Positions 7,225-14,568 of a DNA stretch of 42,396 nucleotides are shown here, piece after piece (positions within the stretch are counted from its first letter, which is position 1; each line of letters begins with the position of its first letter). Below the pieces are notes generated by a model, which had not been told where the DNA came from, searched no databases, and saw nothing but the letters and a program-made list of their open reading frames with translations. The stretch covers positions 1 to 42,396 of the forward strand of contig SVLW01000015.1 of the NCBI GenBank assembly GCA_015067705.1, in the 5' to 3' direction. Made by a program: the position numbers and the translations under genes. Origin of the DNA: Oscillospiraceae bacterium. GTDB taxonomy: Bacteria > Bacillota > Clostridia > Oscillospirales > QAMX01.

Positions 7225-7932
7225 TCAAAATCCTTCGGGTTTTCTTTCGTTTTTCTCTCTTTCCGCGCGTTTTTCCACGATCCCCCGCCAGAAACGGAAG
7301 AGCGCGTCCATGTCCCCTGCCATCCGTTCAGGATGCCACTGGACGCCGTAAAGCGGCAGCGTGCGGTGATGAAAGGCCTCGAGGATGCCGTCGGTGGAGA
7401 CCGCATCAGAGACGAGGCCGGGCGCGAGAACGCGGCAGGCCTGATGATGAAAGCTGTTGACGACGCACCGCTCCGGCAGGACGCCCCGCAGGGCGGAATC
7501 CGCGGGCAGGAGGATCGCGTGCCCCGCGCCGCCGGTGTGAGCGGAATTTCCGCACTCGGTCACAAGATCCTCCCACAGTGTCCCGCCCAATGCGGCGTTC
7601 ATGAGCTGCATCCCCCGGCAGATGCCAAAGACCGGCTTTCCCGCCGCGAGAAAGGCATGAAACAGCGCCAGTTCCTGCCGGTCCCGGGCGGGATCATCGA
7701 ACGACAGCGCCGCCATTGGGAGATGGTACGCATAGAATTCCGGCGTCAGGTCGCCGCCCCCTGTCAGAAGCAGCGCATCACAGGCCGTCGCCTGCTGTTC
7801 CGCCGTGGCGCAGGAGGCCAGAAGCGGCACAAGACCCGCATTGGCCAGCGCCATGCAGTACCCGGTGGACAGTCCGGGATAGGGCGAGGCGGGATCTTTG
7901 TCCTTTTGTACGGATACCAGAATGTGGTGCAT
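7225..7932 (-). CDS. Class I glutamine amidotransferase-like gamma-glutamyl hydrolase (peptidase C26)
   Basis: A 235-residue cytosolic hydrolase of the C26/PuuD type, which cleaves gamma-glutamyl bonds. The C26 marks are LLLTGGGDLTPEFY near residue 55, the nucleophile Cys in GICRGMQ, NSFHHQA, and the catalytic His and Glu in GVQWHPE. GGGAGGAACCC precedes the ATG. The physiological substrate (for example gamma-glutamyl-GABA) cannot be told; no polyamine genes lie beside it. It precedes tyrS on the same strand, but tyrS has its own promoter. I found no convincing promoter for this gene. Confidence 0.9.
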   Translation of the reverse strand: MHHILVSVQKDKDPASPYPGLSTGYCMALANAGLVPLLASCATAEQQATACDALLLTGGGDLTPEFYAYHLPMAALSFDDPARDRQELALFHAFLAAGKPVFGICRGMQLMNAALGGTLWEDLVTECGNSAHTGGAGHAILLPADSALRGVLPERCVVNSFHHQACRVLAPGLVSDAVSTDGILEAFHHRTLPLYGVQWHPERMAGDMDALFRFWRGIVEKRAEREKNERKPEGF

Positions 7933-7962
7933 GGGTTCCTCCCTGTTTTTCCGGTTTTCCGG

Positions 7963-7991
7963 TTGTCAAGTGTCGAAAAAGGAAGTATAAT
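7963..7991 (+). promoter_or_regulatory. Sigma-A promoter of the parA-like gene
   Basis: TTGTCA (7963-7968) and TATAAT (7986-7991) are separated by 17 bases. A leader of about 118 bases follows, in which GGATGCGCCGC and GCGGCATCC can pair imperfectly. Confidence 0.8.
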
Positions 7992-8116
7992 GGAATATGT
8001 ATCGGATGCGCCGCGCTTTCTCCTCTTCGTTGCAGTCCCGGCAGGCAGGGCTGCGCCTTTTTGCGGCATCCGGTTTTGACGGAAAAGCAGTTGCCTGATG
8101 ATGCGGAGGACAAGCT

Positions 8117-8887
8117 ATGACAGTGATCTCTGTTGCCAATAATAAGGGCGGCGTGGGAAAGACCACCACGACGCTGAATATCGGGGCGGCGCTGGCGGAC
8201 TTAAACCGCCGGGTGCTTCTGGTGGATCTGGACCCCCAGGCGTCGCTGACAATCTATATGGGCTATGATCCCGCTTCGTTTGAGCGGAACACCTATCATC
8301 TCATGACTCGGCGCGCCTCTCCTTCCGATATCGTGTGCAGCGGAAAGAATACCTATCTGGATCTCCTGCCCGCCTCCATCGAGCTGGCCTCCGCGGAGAT
8401 CGAGATCTCCGCGGCATTCAGCCGGGAAATGATCCTGAAAGAACAGCTTGAGAAAGTCAGCGACTTTTATGACGTGGTGCTCATCGACAATATGCCGTCG
8501 CTGGGCGTTTTCACGGTGAACAGTCTCATGGCCTCCGACTATGTTCTGGTGCCGGTGGAGCCCACCTATCTGGCCTATAAGGGTCTTGAGATGATCTCCA
8601 GCACCATCTCTGCCGTCAGCCGTTATAATCCCCGTCTCTCCATGCTGGGTACCGTCATCACCATGGTGGACGACCGCACCCGCCACTCCCGGGAGATCAT
8701 GCAGAAGATCCGGGAGAGTTATCCCGTGTTCGAGCCGCCGATCCGCCGCAGTGTGAAATTCGCCGACGCCTCCTTAAACGGCGCTTCCATTGCCGATTAC
8801 GCCGGTGATCAGTTCGAGGGCAGTCAGGGCTATGCCCAGATCGCCCGACAGATCGTGGCGCTCATCGACGGCGCGCCCCAGATGTGA
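8117..8887 (+). CDS. ParA/Soj-family ATPase without a ParB partner
   Basis: A 256-residue deviant-Walker ATPase. The P-loop KGGVGKTT (residues 10-17) carries the signature lysine, Walker A' is LLVDLDPQAS, and the Walker B region reads VVLIDNMPSLG, where most ParA proteins have a D-x-P-P-S-L form. There is no N-terminal DNA-binding domain, as in chromosomal Soj. GGAGG lies a few bases before the ATG. No parB, parS-like repeat, plasmid or phage gene is adjacent, and a terminator directly follows, so the gene is monocistronic. ParA proteins form ATP-dependent dimers that position DNA or protein cargo; the cargo here is unknown. Confidence 0.9.
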   Translation: MTVISVANNKGGVGKTTTTLNIGAALADLNRRVLLVDLDPQASLTIYMGYDPASFERNTYHLMTRRASPSDIVCSGKNTYLDLLPASIELASAEIEISAAFSREMILKEQLEKVSDFYDVVLIDNMPSLGVFTVNSLMASDYVLVPVEPTYLAYKGLEMISSTISAVSRYNPRLSMLGTVITMVDDRTRHSREIMQKIRESYPVFEPPIRRSVKFADASLNGASIADYAGDQFEGSQGYAQIARQIVALIDGAPQM

Positions 8888-8901
8888 TCCCAAATGGGTA
8901 C

Positions 8902-8936
8902 AAAGCCCCGGAACAAGCTGTTCCGGGGCTTTTTTC
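8902..8936 (+). terminator. Terminator after the parA-like gene
   Basis: A perfect 14-base stem around AAGCCCCGGAACA/TGTTCCGGGGCTT with a three-base loop and a T6 tail on the plus strand. It lies between converging genes and may also act weakly on the minus strand. Confidence 0.9.
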
Positions 8937-8942
8937 ATGCGC

Positions 8943-9743
8943 TCAGTCGCGGCAGCGTTCCAGATCCGGCGGAGCAAATTCCTCCACCGGGAAGCGGAAG
9001 CGCTCGAACACCTCACAGGGATCCTCGGAGGAGGCGGAGTCGCACTGCTTGTCGGGGATGCAGTTATCATAGACCGGCATCAGCATCTGTACCTCCCGCT
9101 CCAGCTTCACCACGCTGAACTGGCCGATGGTGACATAGAGTGTGCGTCCGCCGGACTCCAGCACCAGCGGCGCATCAAAGGCAGAGAGCACTGCCTCCGG
9201 CACCTCGCCCAGCTCGCAGATGGGACAGGAGGGCATCTGGCTATTTTCCAGGGTCTTCACGGACAGCAGGATGGGCTCCACGGCCTCCACCACGCCGATG
9301 GGCATGGTGAAATTCTCCGGCGAGCGGGTATCGTCGGGATCGGGGTTGTAAGTAGACAGGAAAGTACGCAGCTTTCCTTCGCTGCCATAGAGGATCACCC
9401 GTTTGGAATAGCTGGCGACGCCCTCGATGGTAGTGGGTTTGCCAACGCCGGTAAAGACCTCGGCAGTGATCCGATAGAAGTACACCGCGTCAACGGTATA
9501 AAAGCCTTTGTTGAAGGGGACGGCGTCTACATCCACATAGACCCAGATGAGCTGTGCGCCGCCGGGCCGCACACTGGTGGCGGTGGCCAGGACCGCCTGG
9601 GACGGTTCTGTGAGGTAGACCCGCATATCCTGGATACATTCCTTGTCACGACAGGAGTCGTAGACCTTTCTGGTGTGGACACAAACAGCCTCTTTCACGC
9701 AGGGATTTCCCCGCACGGGGCCGGGGCTCAGCCGTTCAGGCAT
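8943..9743 (-). CDS. Unknown cysteine-rich conserved-looking protein
   Basis: A 266-residue protein of unknown function. It has ten cysteines in three groups: near the N-terminus (CVKEAVC, then KVYDSCRDKEC), a CPIC pair near residue 185, and a C-terminal group (DNCIPDKQC, DPC, ERC). Between them the sequence looks beta-rich, with alternating hydrophobics. There is no signal peptide or membrane segment. I have a vague memory of similar C-x-H-T-x-K-V-Y-D-S-C proteins in clostridia, but no known function. CGGGAGGAA precedes the ATG and lies inside a possible stem (9750-9805). It follows the methyltransferase gene by 81 bases on the same strand. Confidence 0.8.
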   Translation of the reverse strand: MPERLSPGPVRGNPCVKEAVCVHTRKVYDSCRDKECIQDMRVYLTEPSQAVLATATSVRPGGAQLIWVYVDVDAVPFNKGFYTVDAVYFYRITAEVFTGVGKPTTIEGVASYSKRVILYGSEGKLRTFLSTYNPDPDDTRSPENFTMPIGVVEAVEPILLSVKTLENSQMPSCPICELGEVPEAVLSAFDAPLVLESGGRTLYVTIGQFSVVKLEREVQMLMPVYDNCIPDKQCDSASSEDPCEVFERFRFPVEEFAPPDLERCRD

Positions 9744-9749
9744 AAAAAA

Positions 9750-9805
9750 TTCCTCCCGTTTTTGTGGTTTGAAGAACTCTTCATCACCATAGTATGCGGG
9801 AGGAA
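9750..9805 (-). promoter_or_regulatory. Hairpin that could hide the ribosome binding site of the 8943-9743 gene, or end the upstream gene
   Basis: On the minus strand TTCCTCCCG (9797-9805) is perfectly complementary to CGGGAGGAA (9750-9758), the ribosome binding site. The 38-base interval has its own small TGAAG/CTTCA hairpin. The ribosome site is followed by T6 and then the ATG, so the same fold also looks like a large-loop terminator of the upstream methyltransferase gene. Confidence 0.4.
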
Positions 9806-9824
9806 GTCTTTTGTGTGTGTTCTT

Positions 9825-10988
9825 TTATGCCTCGTCAAACTCCGGCAGGCATTCCCGCTCAATGGCAGGGAAAATACGCAGGGTGCGGCACAGTTCGTCG
9901 TATTCGCGCTTGGCCTCGGGATTGGAGTCCGCCACCTTTCGGGCGGTGATCAGGAGATTCTTCGGGGTATCAAGCGGCGAGATATATTCCACCACGCTGG
10001 TCTTATAGCCCATGCTTTCAAGCTTCAGCATCCGCAGGCCATCAGTAAAGAGATCGTTGAAGCGGGCGGCAAATACGCCATGGCGGGTGATGGCGGAGAG
10101 GCCCGGGAACTGGTACTGGCCCAGAAGCTCGTGGTGGCAGCAGGGCACACAGGCGATGCTCTTGGCGCCGCTGCGGACTGCCAGACCCATGGCCATATCG
10201 GTGGCGGTATCGCAGGCATGGAGAGAGATCACCATGGAGGGACGATCTGCCTGATAGGTACGCAGATCGGCGCAAATAAACTCCATATTGGCATAGCCCA
10301 GCTGCTCTGCGGTCTTGCGGCTGGCCTCGATGACGCCGGGGGCGATGTCCACGCCGGTGATCCGGCAGCGGCGGCGCAGCACGTCACGGATGAAGTAGTT
10401 CAGGACAAAGCTTAAGTACGACTTGCCGCAGCCGCAGTCCAGCACCGTGATGGTGTCGGAATCATCTTCCTCCAGAAGCGGACGAACCAGCTCCAGGAAG
10501 TGGTCGATCTGGTTATACTTGCGGATCATGTTGTTGCGGATCTTGCCGTCCGCAGACATGATGCCGATGGCTTTCAAAAGCTCCGGCGCGTCGGAGGCCT
10601 TGATGATATAGTCCCGGTCCGGCAGTACAGAGCTGGCGGCCACGGTCTCGGTGCGTTTGGTATCGGTCTGGCGGCTGCGCACGCCGCGCTCATCCGCCTC
10701 GATGATCATGGTGGCGCCCCGCTCCAGATACTCCAATACGGCAGAGTCATACTTCATGGCCTCTTCGGTATAGAACTTCGTAAAGCCGGTAAAATCCATC
10801 TGGCGGCTCTGGCCGTTAAAGGACAGACGCAGCGCTTCTCCCTCGCCGCGGGCAGCGCGGCCGCGGAAGCTCTTGCGGCCGGAGGTGAAGGTGAATTCAA
10901 TGCCGTTAAAGTAGTCCCGGTTCTCCCGGTAACGGCCGGCAAGGCCGGAGAGAAAAAGCGTCAGCGTGGAAGCGTCCTGTTTCCGCAT
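9825..10988 (-). CDS. SAM-dependent methyltransferase (METTL25/Methyltransf_32-like)
   Basis: A 387-residue protein. The start MRKQDASTLTLFLSGL is chosen for the AGGAGGATCACC before it; the frame is open upstream without a better site. The N-terminal 150 residues are specific to this family. A Rossmann-type methyltransferase domain follows, with motif I as VLDCGCGKSYLSFVLNY, GVDIAPGVIEAS, ISLHACDTATD, and a conserved CVPCCHHEL. That Asp-x-Gly-x-Gly and the H-A-C-D/C-C-H-H pattern point to the Methyltransf_32 type, which acts on protein or RNA; the substrate is not known. It has its own promoter, back to back with that of aspartate kinase. Confidence 0.85.
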   Translation of the reverse strand: MRKQDASTLTLFLSGLAGRYRENRDYFNGIEFTFTSGRKSFRGRAARGEGEALRLSFNGQSRQMDFTGFTKFYTEEAMKYDSAVLEYLERGATMIIEADERGVRSRQTDTKRTETVAASSVLPDRDYIIKASDAPELLKAIGIMSADGKIRNNMIRKYNQIDHFLELVRPLLEEDDSDTITVLDCGCGKSYLSFVLNYFIRDVLRRRCRITGVDIAPGVIEASRKTAEQLGYANMEFICADLRTYQADRPSMVISLHACDTATDMAMGLAVRSGAKSIACVPCCHHELLGQYQFPGLSAITRHGVFAARFNDLFTDGLRMLKLESMGYKTSVVEYISPLDTPKNLLITARKVADSNPEAKREYDELCRTLRIFPAIERECLPEFDEA

Positions 10989-11050
10989 GGTGATCCTCCT
11001 GAAAACGGGGCAGCGGGAAAAGCCGTTTCTGCCCATACTCATCTAATTTT

Positions 11051-11080
11051 ATTATACGCTTTCCCCACCCTTTTCGTCAA
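11051..11080 (-). promoter_or_regulatory. Sigma-A promoter of the methyltransferase gene
   Basis: On the minus strand, TTGACG (11075-11080) and TATAAT (11051-11056) are 18 bases apart. The leader is about 55 bases. Confidence 0.8.
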
Positions 11081-11161
11081 GTGACCGCATTCTCCTCGGA
11101 AAATGCACAAAGTCGTACAAGTTGTGCTTTTCAACAGGAAAGAATATCGCTGTTTTGACTG

Positions 11162-11190
11162 TTGAAATCTGTCACCGCTCCCAATATAAT
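11162..11190 (+). promoter_or_regulatory. Sigma-A promoter of aspartate kinase
   Basis: TTGAAA (11162-11167) and TATAAT (11185-11190) are separated by 17 bases. Transcription starts near 11197, leaving a leader of about 78 bases, too short for a lysine riboswitch. Confidence 0.8.
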
Positions 11191-11274
11191 ATAGTTGCGG
11201 CAGATTCACCGCCGCCCAGTCACGCTGCATTCAGCGCAAGGCCGGGCGACTTCGATATGAGGAGCAGGAAATCT

Positions 11275-12594
11275 ATGTCCTTAAAGGTTGTAAAATTCGG
11301 CGGCAGTTCTCTGGCTGACGCCCGTCAGTTTGAAAAAGTGGCTGCCATCATCCGCAGTGAGGATGACCGCCGTTATGTGGTTCCCTCCGCGCCGGGTAAG
11401 CGCTATGATAATGATACCAAGGTCACCGACCTTCTCTACTCCCTCCACAAGGCCGCCGAGACCGGCGAAGGCTTTGAGGAAATATACGCCCGCATCGTAA
11501 AGCGTTATAACACCATCATCGCCGATTTGGGTCTTTCCCTGGATCTGGGTCAGGAGCTCTCCACCATTCGCGAGAACATCCTGAATGGCGCTTCCCGCGA
11601 TTACGCCGCCTCCCGCGGCGAATATCTCAGCGGTATCGTGCTGTCGAACCTGCTGGGCTATCCCTTTGTGGATGCCGCCGATCTGATCTTCTTTGCAGAA
11701 AATGGCGACATTGATGAAGAGCGCACCTATGAGGCATTCTATGAGCTGACCAAGCGCCTGGATCGCGCCGTGATCCCGGGCTTTTACGGCCGTGCTGCCG
11801 ATGGCAGCGTCAAGACCTTCTCCCGCGGCGGCTCTGACATCACCGGCGCCATCGTGGCCCGCGGTGTGAATGCGGCCATTTACGAGAACTGGACCGACGT
11901 GTCCGGCTTCCTGGTCACCAATCCCCGTATTGTGGAGCGTCCCCGTTCCATCGACGTCATCACCTTCCGCGAGCTGCGCGAGCTGGCCTATATGGGCGCC
12001 AGCGTCCTGCATGAGGACGCCGTGTTCCCGGTAAAGGCCGCCAACATCCCCATCAACATCCGCAACACCAACGAGCCGGATCATCCCGGCACGCTGATCG
12101 TGAATAATCTCCGCGCTGCATCCTCCTCCCCCATCACCGGCATCGCCGGCAAGCGCGGCTTCTCCATCATCCATATCGAGAAGGACGGCATGAACAAGGA
12201 AGTGGGCTTCACCCGCAAGGCACTGTCTGTGCTGGAACAGCACAACATTTCCTTCGAGCATCTGCCCTCCGGCATTGACACTATGGGCTTTATCATCCAG
12301 ACGGATTCCCTGCAGGGGCAGGGCGAGGCCATCACCCGTGAAATCGGCAAGGCCGTCAACGCCGACGAGATCGAGCTGATCTCCGGTCTGGCACTGATCG
12401 CTGTGGTGGGCCGCGGCATGATCCGCGCCAAGGGTACTGCTGCCCGCATCTTCAATGCGATCTCCCGCGCCAACATCAATATCCGCATGATCGACCAGGG
12501 CTCCAGTGAGATGAACATCATCATCGGCGTTGATGAGTATGACTTCCGCTCTGCCGTGAACGCTATCTATGCAGAGTTCTTCCCCCAGGACTAA
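11275..12594 (+). CDS. lysC: Aspartate kinase
   Basis: A 439-residue enzyme that phosphorylates aspartate, the first step toward lysine, threonine, methionine and diaminopimelate. The start MSLKVVKFGGSSLADA follows GAGGAGCAGGAAATCT; the long open frame upstream is promoter and leader. The kinase domain shows KFGGSS, PSAPGKRYDNDTKVTD and SRGGSDITGAIVA. Two ACT regulatory domains follow (about residues 290-439), with FEHLPSGIDTMGF and INIRMIDQGSSEMNIIIGV. Which amino acid inhibits it cannot be told, so the symbol is used loosely. No other lysine or threonine gene is adjacent. A terminator follows. Confidence 0.95.
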   Translation: MSLKVVKFGGSSLADARQFEKVAAIIRSEDDRRYVVPSAPGKRYDNDTKVTDLLYSLHKAAETGEGFEEIYARIVKRYNTIIADLGLSLDLGQELSTIRENILNGASRDYAASRGEYLSGIVLSNLLGYPFVDAADLIFFAENGDIDEERTYEAFYELTKRLDRAVIPGFYGRAADGSVKTFSRGGSDITGAIVARGVNAAIYENWTDVSGFLVTNPRIVERPRSIDVITFRELRELAYMGASVLHEDAVFPVKAANIPINIRNTNEPDHPGTLIVNNLRAASSSPITGIAGKRGFSIIHIEKDGMNKEVGFTRKALSVLEQHNISFEHLPSGIDTMGFIIQTDSLQGQGEAITREIGKAVNADEIELISGLALIAVVGRGMIRAKGTAARIFNAISRANINIRMIDQGSSEMNIIIGVDEYDFRSAVNAIYAEFFPQD

Positions 12595-12605
12595 GGAACA
12601 AAAAG

Positions 12606-12641
12606 GATCCCCGCGCATCGGCCTGATGTGCGGGGATTTTT
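12606..12641 (+). terminator. Terminator between lysC and the second GNAT gene
   Basis: Stem ATCCCCGCGCATC/GATGTGCGGGGAT (one mismatch) with a five-base loop and a T5 tail. The following ribosome site (GGAGGG, from about 12650) begins less than ten bases after the tail. Confidence 0.88.
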
Positions 12642-12660
12642 GCAAAAAAGGAGGGATCCG

Positions 12661-13215
12661 ATGATCCGATTTGATACCGAACGACTGCTCATCCGCCCCT
12701 GGCAGATGGAGGATTTTGACGCCTTTCTTCAGATGGAGGGCAATCCCAACGTGGGCCCCAACGCCGGGTGGGCTCCCTGCAGCGATCCGGAGACGGTGAA
12801 GGAAATCCTGAAAGGCTTTGTGGAGCGGCCGGACGAGGTGGTGGCCATTACGCAGAAGGATTCCGGCCGCGCCATCGGCTCTTTGGGGCTGCACATTGAC
12901 GAGCACCGGGATTATTCCATGAAGGACGAGATCCGGATGCTGGGCTATGTGCTGGACGAACCCTATTGGGGACGTGGCTACATGACCGAGGCGGCACGGG
13001 GCGCGCTGCGCTACGCCTTTGAGACCCTGGGCATGGAGATGGTGACGATCTATCACTTCCCCTTCAATGCCCGCTCCCGCCGGGTGATCGAGAAATGCGG
13101 ATTCACCTATGAGGGCACCCTCCGCCGCACGGTACAGCGCTATGACGGCGTCGTGCTGGACGAGCTCTGCTATTCCATGAACAGAGCGGAATATGAAAAG
13201 CTGACAGAGAAGTAA
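12661..13215 (+). CDS. RimJ/RimL-type GNAT acetyltransferase
   Basis: A 184-residue acetyltransferase of the RimJ/RimL group. The start MIRFDTERLLIRPWQ is the group's usual N-terminus and is preceded by AAAGGAGGGATCCG. The acetyl-CoA site is visible as YWGRGYMTEAARGALRYAF, and the end has NARSRRVIEKCGFTYEG. The group acetylates protein N-termini, or small amines or antibiotics; the substrate is unknown. The gene starts 20 bases behind the lysC terminator with no room for a promoter, so read-through expression is likely. A bidirectional terminator follows. Confidence 0.92.
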   Translation: MIRFDTERLLIRPWQMEDFDAFLQMEGNPNVGPNAGWAPCSDPETVKEILKGFVERPDEVVAITQKDSGRAIGSLGLHIDEHRDYSMKDEIRMLGYVLDEPYWGRGYMTEAARGALRYAFETLGMEMVTIYHFPFNARSRRVIEKCGFTYEGTLRRTVQRYDGVVLDELCYSMNRAEYEKLTEK

Positions 13216-13216
13216 G

Positions 13217-13256
13217 AAAAGAGACCCGAACGGTTTTCGTTCGGGTCTCTTTTTTT
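13217..13256. terminator. Bidirectional terminator between the GNAT and MFS genes
   Basis: Perfect 12-base stem GAGACCCGAACG/CGTTCGGGTCTC (13221-13232 with 13238-13249), T7 on the plus strand and TTTTCTT on the minus strand. It overlaps the end of the MFS gene. Confidence 0.92.
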
Positions 13257-14409
13257 ATACCGCGCGGTTTGTAAACTCCGCGGACAAAAATACGAAGAAA
13301 TACATCAAAAGGAAGATCACCGGGATCAGGATCATGCCGACCCATCCCGCCAGGAACCCCACTATAAAGGGCAGCAGCACCGAGCCCACATAGGCACTGG
13401 CCATCTCAAGACCCATGACCGAGGCAGAGGCACGCTCGCCAAAGCGATGGGGCGTGGCATGGACGATGGTGGGATACACCGGACCGCCGCCGAAGCCCAT
13501 GAGGAAGAGCCCAATCCCCGGCAGCATCCCGGGCAGAGGCAGCAGCAGCAGCGCAATACCGGCACAGCCGATCAGCGCGCCCCAGCGGATCAGATACTTG
13601 GCATCGATCCGGGAAGACACCGCGCCGGCGATCAGGCGGCTGACGATAATCCCGACATAGAACACGCTGCAGCAGGCGGCGGCGTCCGCGGCCGTCATGC
13701 CTCGCACTTCCACGAAGAAGGTGGCCATCCAGACGCCTGTGGCCATCTCGGTGCCGTTATAACAGAGCATGGCCAGCATACAGGACTTGACGCCCCGGAT
13801 GGAGAATGCCTCCCGATTGGACACCGGCTTGCTTTCCTCGCCGTCTGCGCCCTTTGCACGGTCGTTTTTCTGCCAGAAGGACAGAAGCGCCAGCACGGCC
13901 AGAACGATCAGGAAGAGCGCCACCGCAATACTGCGGAAGCCCCAGCGCCACTGATTGCCATGCTCGATACAGAAGGACATGACCAGAGGACCCGCCGTAG
14001 CGCCGATGCCCCAGCAGCAGTGCAGCCAGTTCATGTGTCTGGCCTCATAGTGGAGCGCCACATAGTTGCTGAGCGCCGCATCCACGGCGCCGGCACCCAG
14101 ACCCAGCGGAATCGCACAGAGGAACAAGAACCACGGCGCAGTGGTCAGAGAATACCCTGTTACGGCGATAACGGTCAGCAGAATACTGACGAGCGTCACC
14201 TTGGCGGTGCCGAAGCGGTAAATGAAGCGGCTGGCGCAGAGACTGGATACTACGGTGCCCGCAGATACCACAAACGCCACCATACCGGCGACCTCCGTAT
14301 CCGCGCCGATCTCCAGGCGCATCACCGTCCAGGCACTGCCCAGAAGCGAATCCGGGAGACCCAGCCCCACAAAGGCCAGATAAATCACGAACAGCAGCAA
14401 CACAGTCAT
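13255..14409 (-). CDS. Major facilitator superfamily transporter
   Basis: A 384-residue integral membrane protein with about 11-12 hydrophobic helices, beginning MTVLLLFVIYLAFVGLGLPD. The first half has ASRFIYRFGTAKVTL, an MFS loop 2-3 type segment, and PLGLGAGAVDAALSNYVAL. A charged loop rich in Lys/Glu/Asp lies midway (about residues 180-205), and the second half has LMGFGGGPVYPTIVHATPHRFG. The GLGLPDSLLGSAW and N-Y-V-A-L-H-Y segments resemble fucose/sugar-type MFS permeases, but I cannot name the substrate. GAGGTGA precedes the ATG. It has its own promoter, divergent from the glycoside hydrolase gene. Confidence 0.9.
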   Translation of the reverse strand: MTVLLLFVIYLAFVGLGLPDSLLGSAWTVMRLEIGADTEVAGMVAFVVSAGTVVSSLCASRFIYRFGTAKVTLVSILLTVIAVTGYSLTTAPWFLFLCAIPLGLGAGAVDAALSNYVALHYEARHMNWLHCCWGIGATAGPLVMSFCIEHGNQWRWGFRSIAVALFLIVLAVLALLSFWQKNDRAKGADGEESKPVSNREAFSIRGVKSCMLAMLCYNGTEMATGVWMATFFVEVRGMTAADAAACCSVFYVGIIVSRLIAGAVSSRIDAKYLIRWGALIGCAGIALLLLPLPGMLPGIGLFLMGFGGGPVYPTIVHATPHRFGERASASVMGLEMASAYVGSVLLPFIVGFLAGWVGMILIPVIFLLMYFFVFLSAEFTNRAV

Positions 14410-14443
14410 ATACCGTCACCTCGTAATGAAGAAAAGTACTTGT

Positions 14444-14471
14444 AGTATAACAAATTTTACCAGGAAAACAA
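14444..14471 (-). promoter_or_regulatory. Probable promoter of the MFS gene
   Basis: On the minus strand, TTGTTT (14466-14471) and TATACT (14444-14449) are 16 bases apart. Divergent from the promoter at 14502. Confidence 0.65.
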
Positions 14472-14501
14472 GCGGCGCGTCAGGATATGCGGAAAAAATC
14501 C

Positions 14502-14530
14502 TTGCGTGGGCAGGACGTGGGGACTATAAT
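14502..14530 (+). promoter_or_regulatory. Promoter of the glycoside hydrolase-esterase pair
   Basis: TTGCGT (14502-14507) and a perfect TATAAT (14525-14530) are 17 bases apart, followed by a leader of about 30 bases. Confidence 0.75.
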
Positions 14531-14568
14531 ATGGACAGTATCAGAGCAATTTCGGGAGGGATATCGCC

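Noticed and set aside
7990-8079. Small 29-codon frame (starting MEYVSDAPRF) before the parA-like gene
   Set aside because: Its ATG overlaps the -10 box, upstream of the expected transcript start, so it would not be translated from that promoter.
8117-8887. ParA as a sign of a plasmid or prophage
   Set aside because: No ParB, replication, integrase or phage gene nearby; both flanks are core chromosome genes.
11197-11274. Possible lysine riboswitch before aspartate kinase
   Set aside because: The leader is only about 78 bases, less than half the size of the lysine aptamer, and no attenuator hairpin lies before the start.
12657-12700. Transfer of the lysC/GNAT junction by a repeat or insertion element
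   Set aside because: I found no inverted terminal repeats, target duplications or transposase remains around any accessory gene.
11281-13056. Long minus-strand frame opposite aspartate kinase
   Set aside because: It mirrors the codon bias of the kinase gene, crosses the terminator and the next gene, and has a His/Asp/Gly-rich sequence typical of antisense frames.
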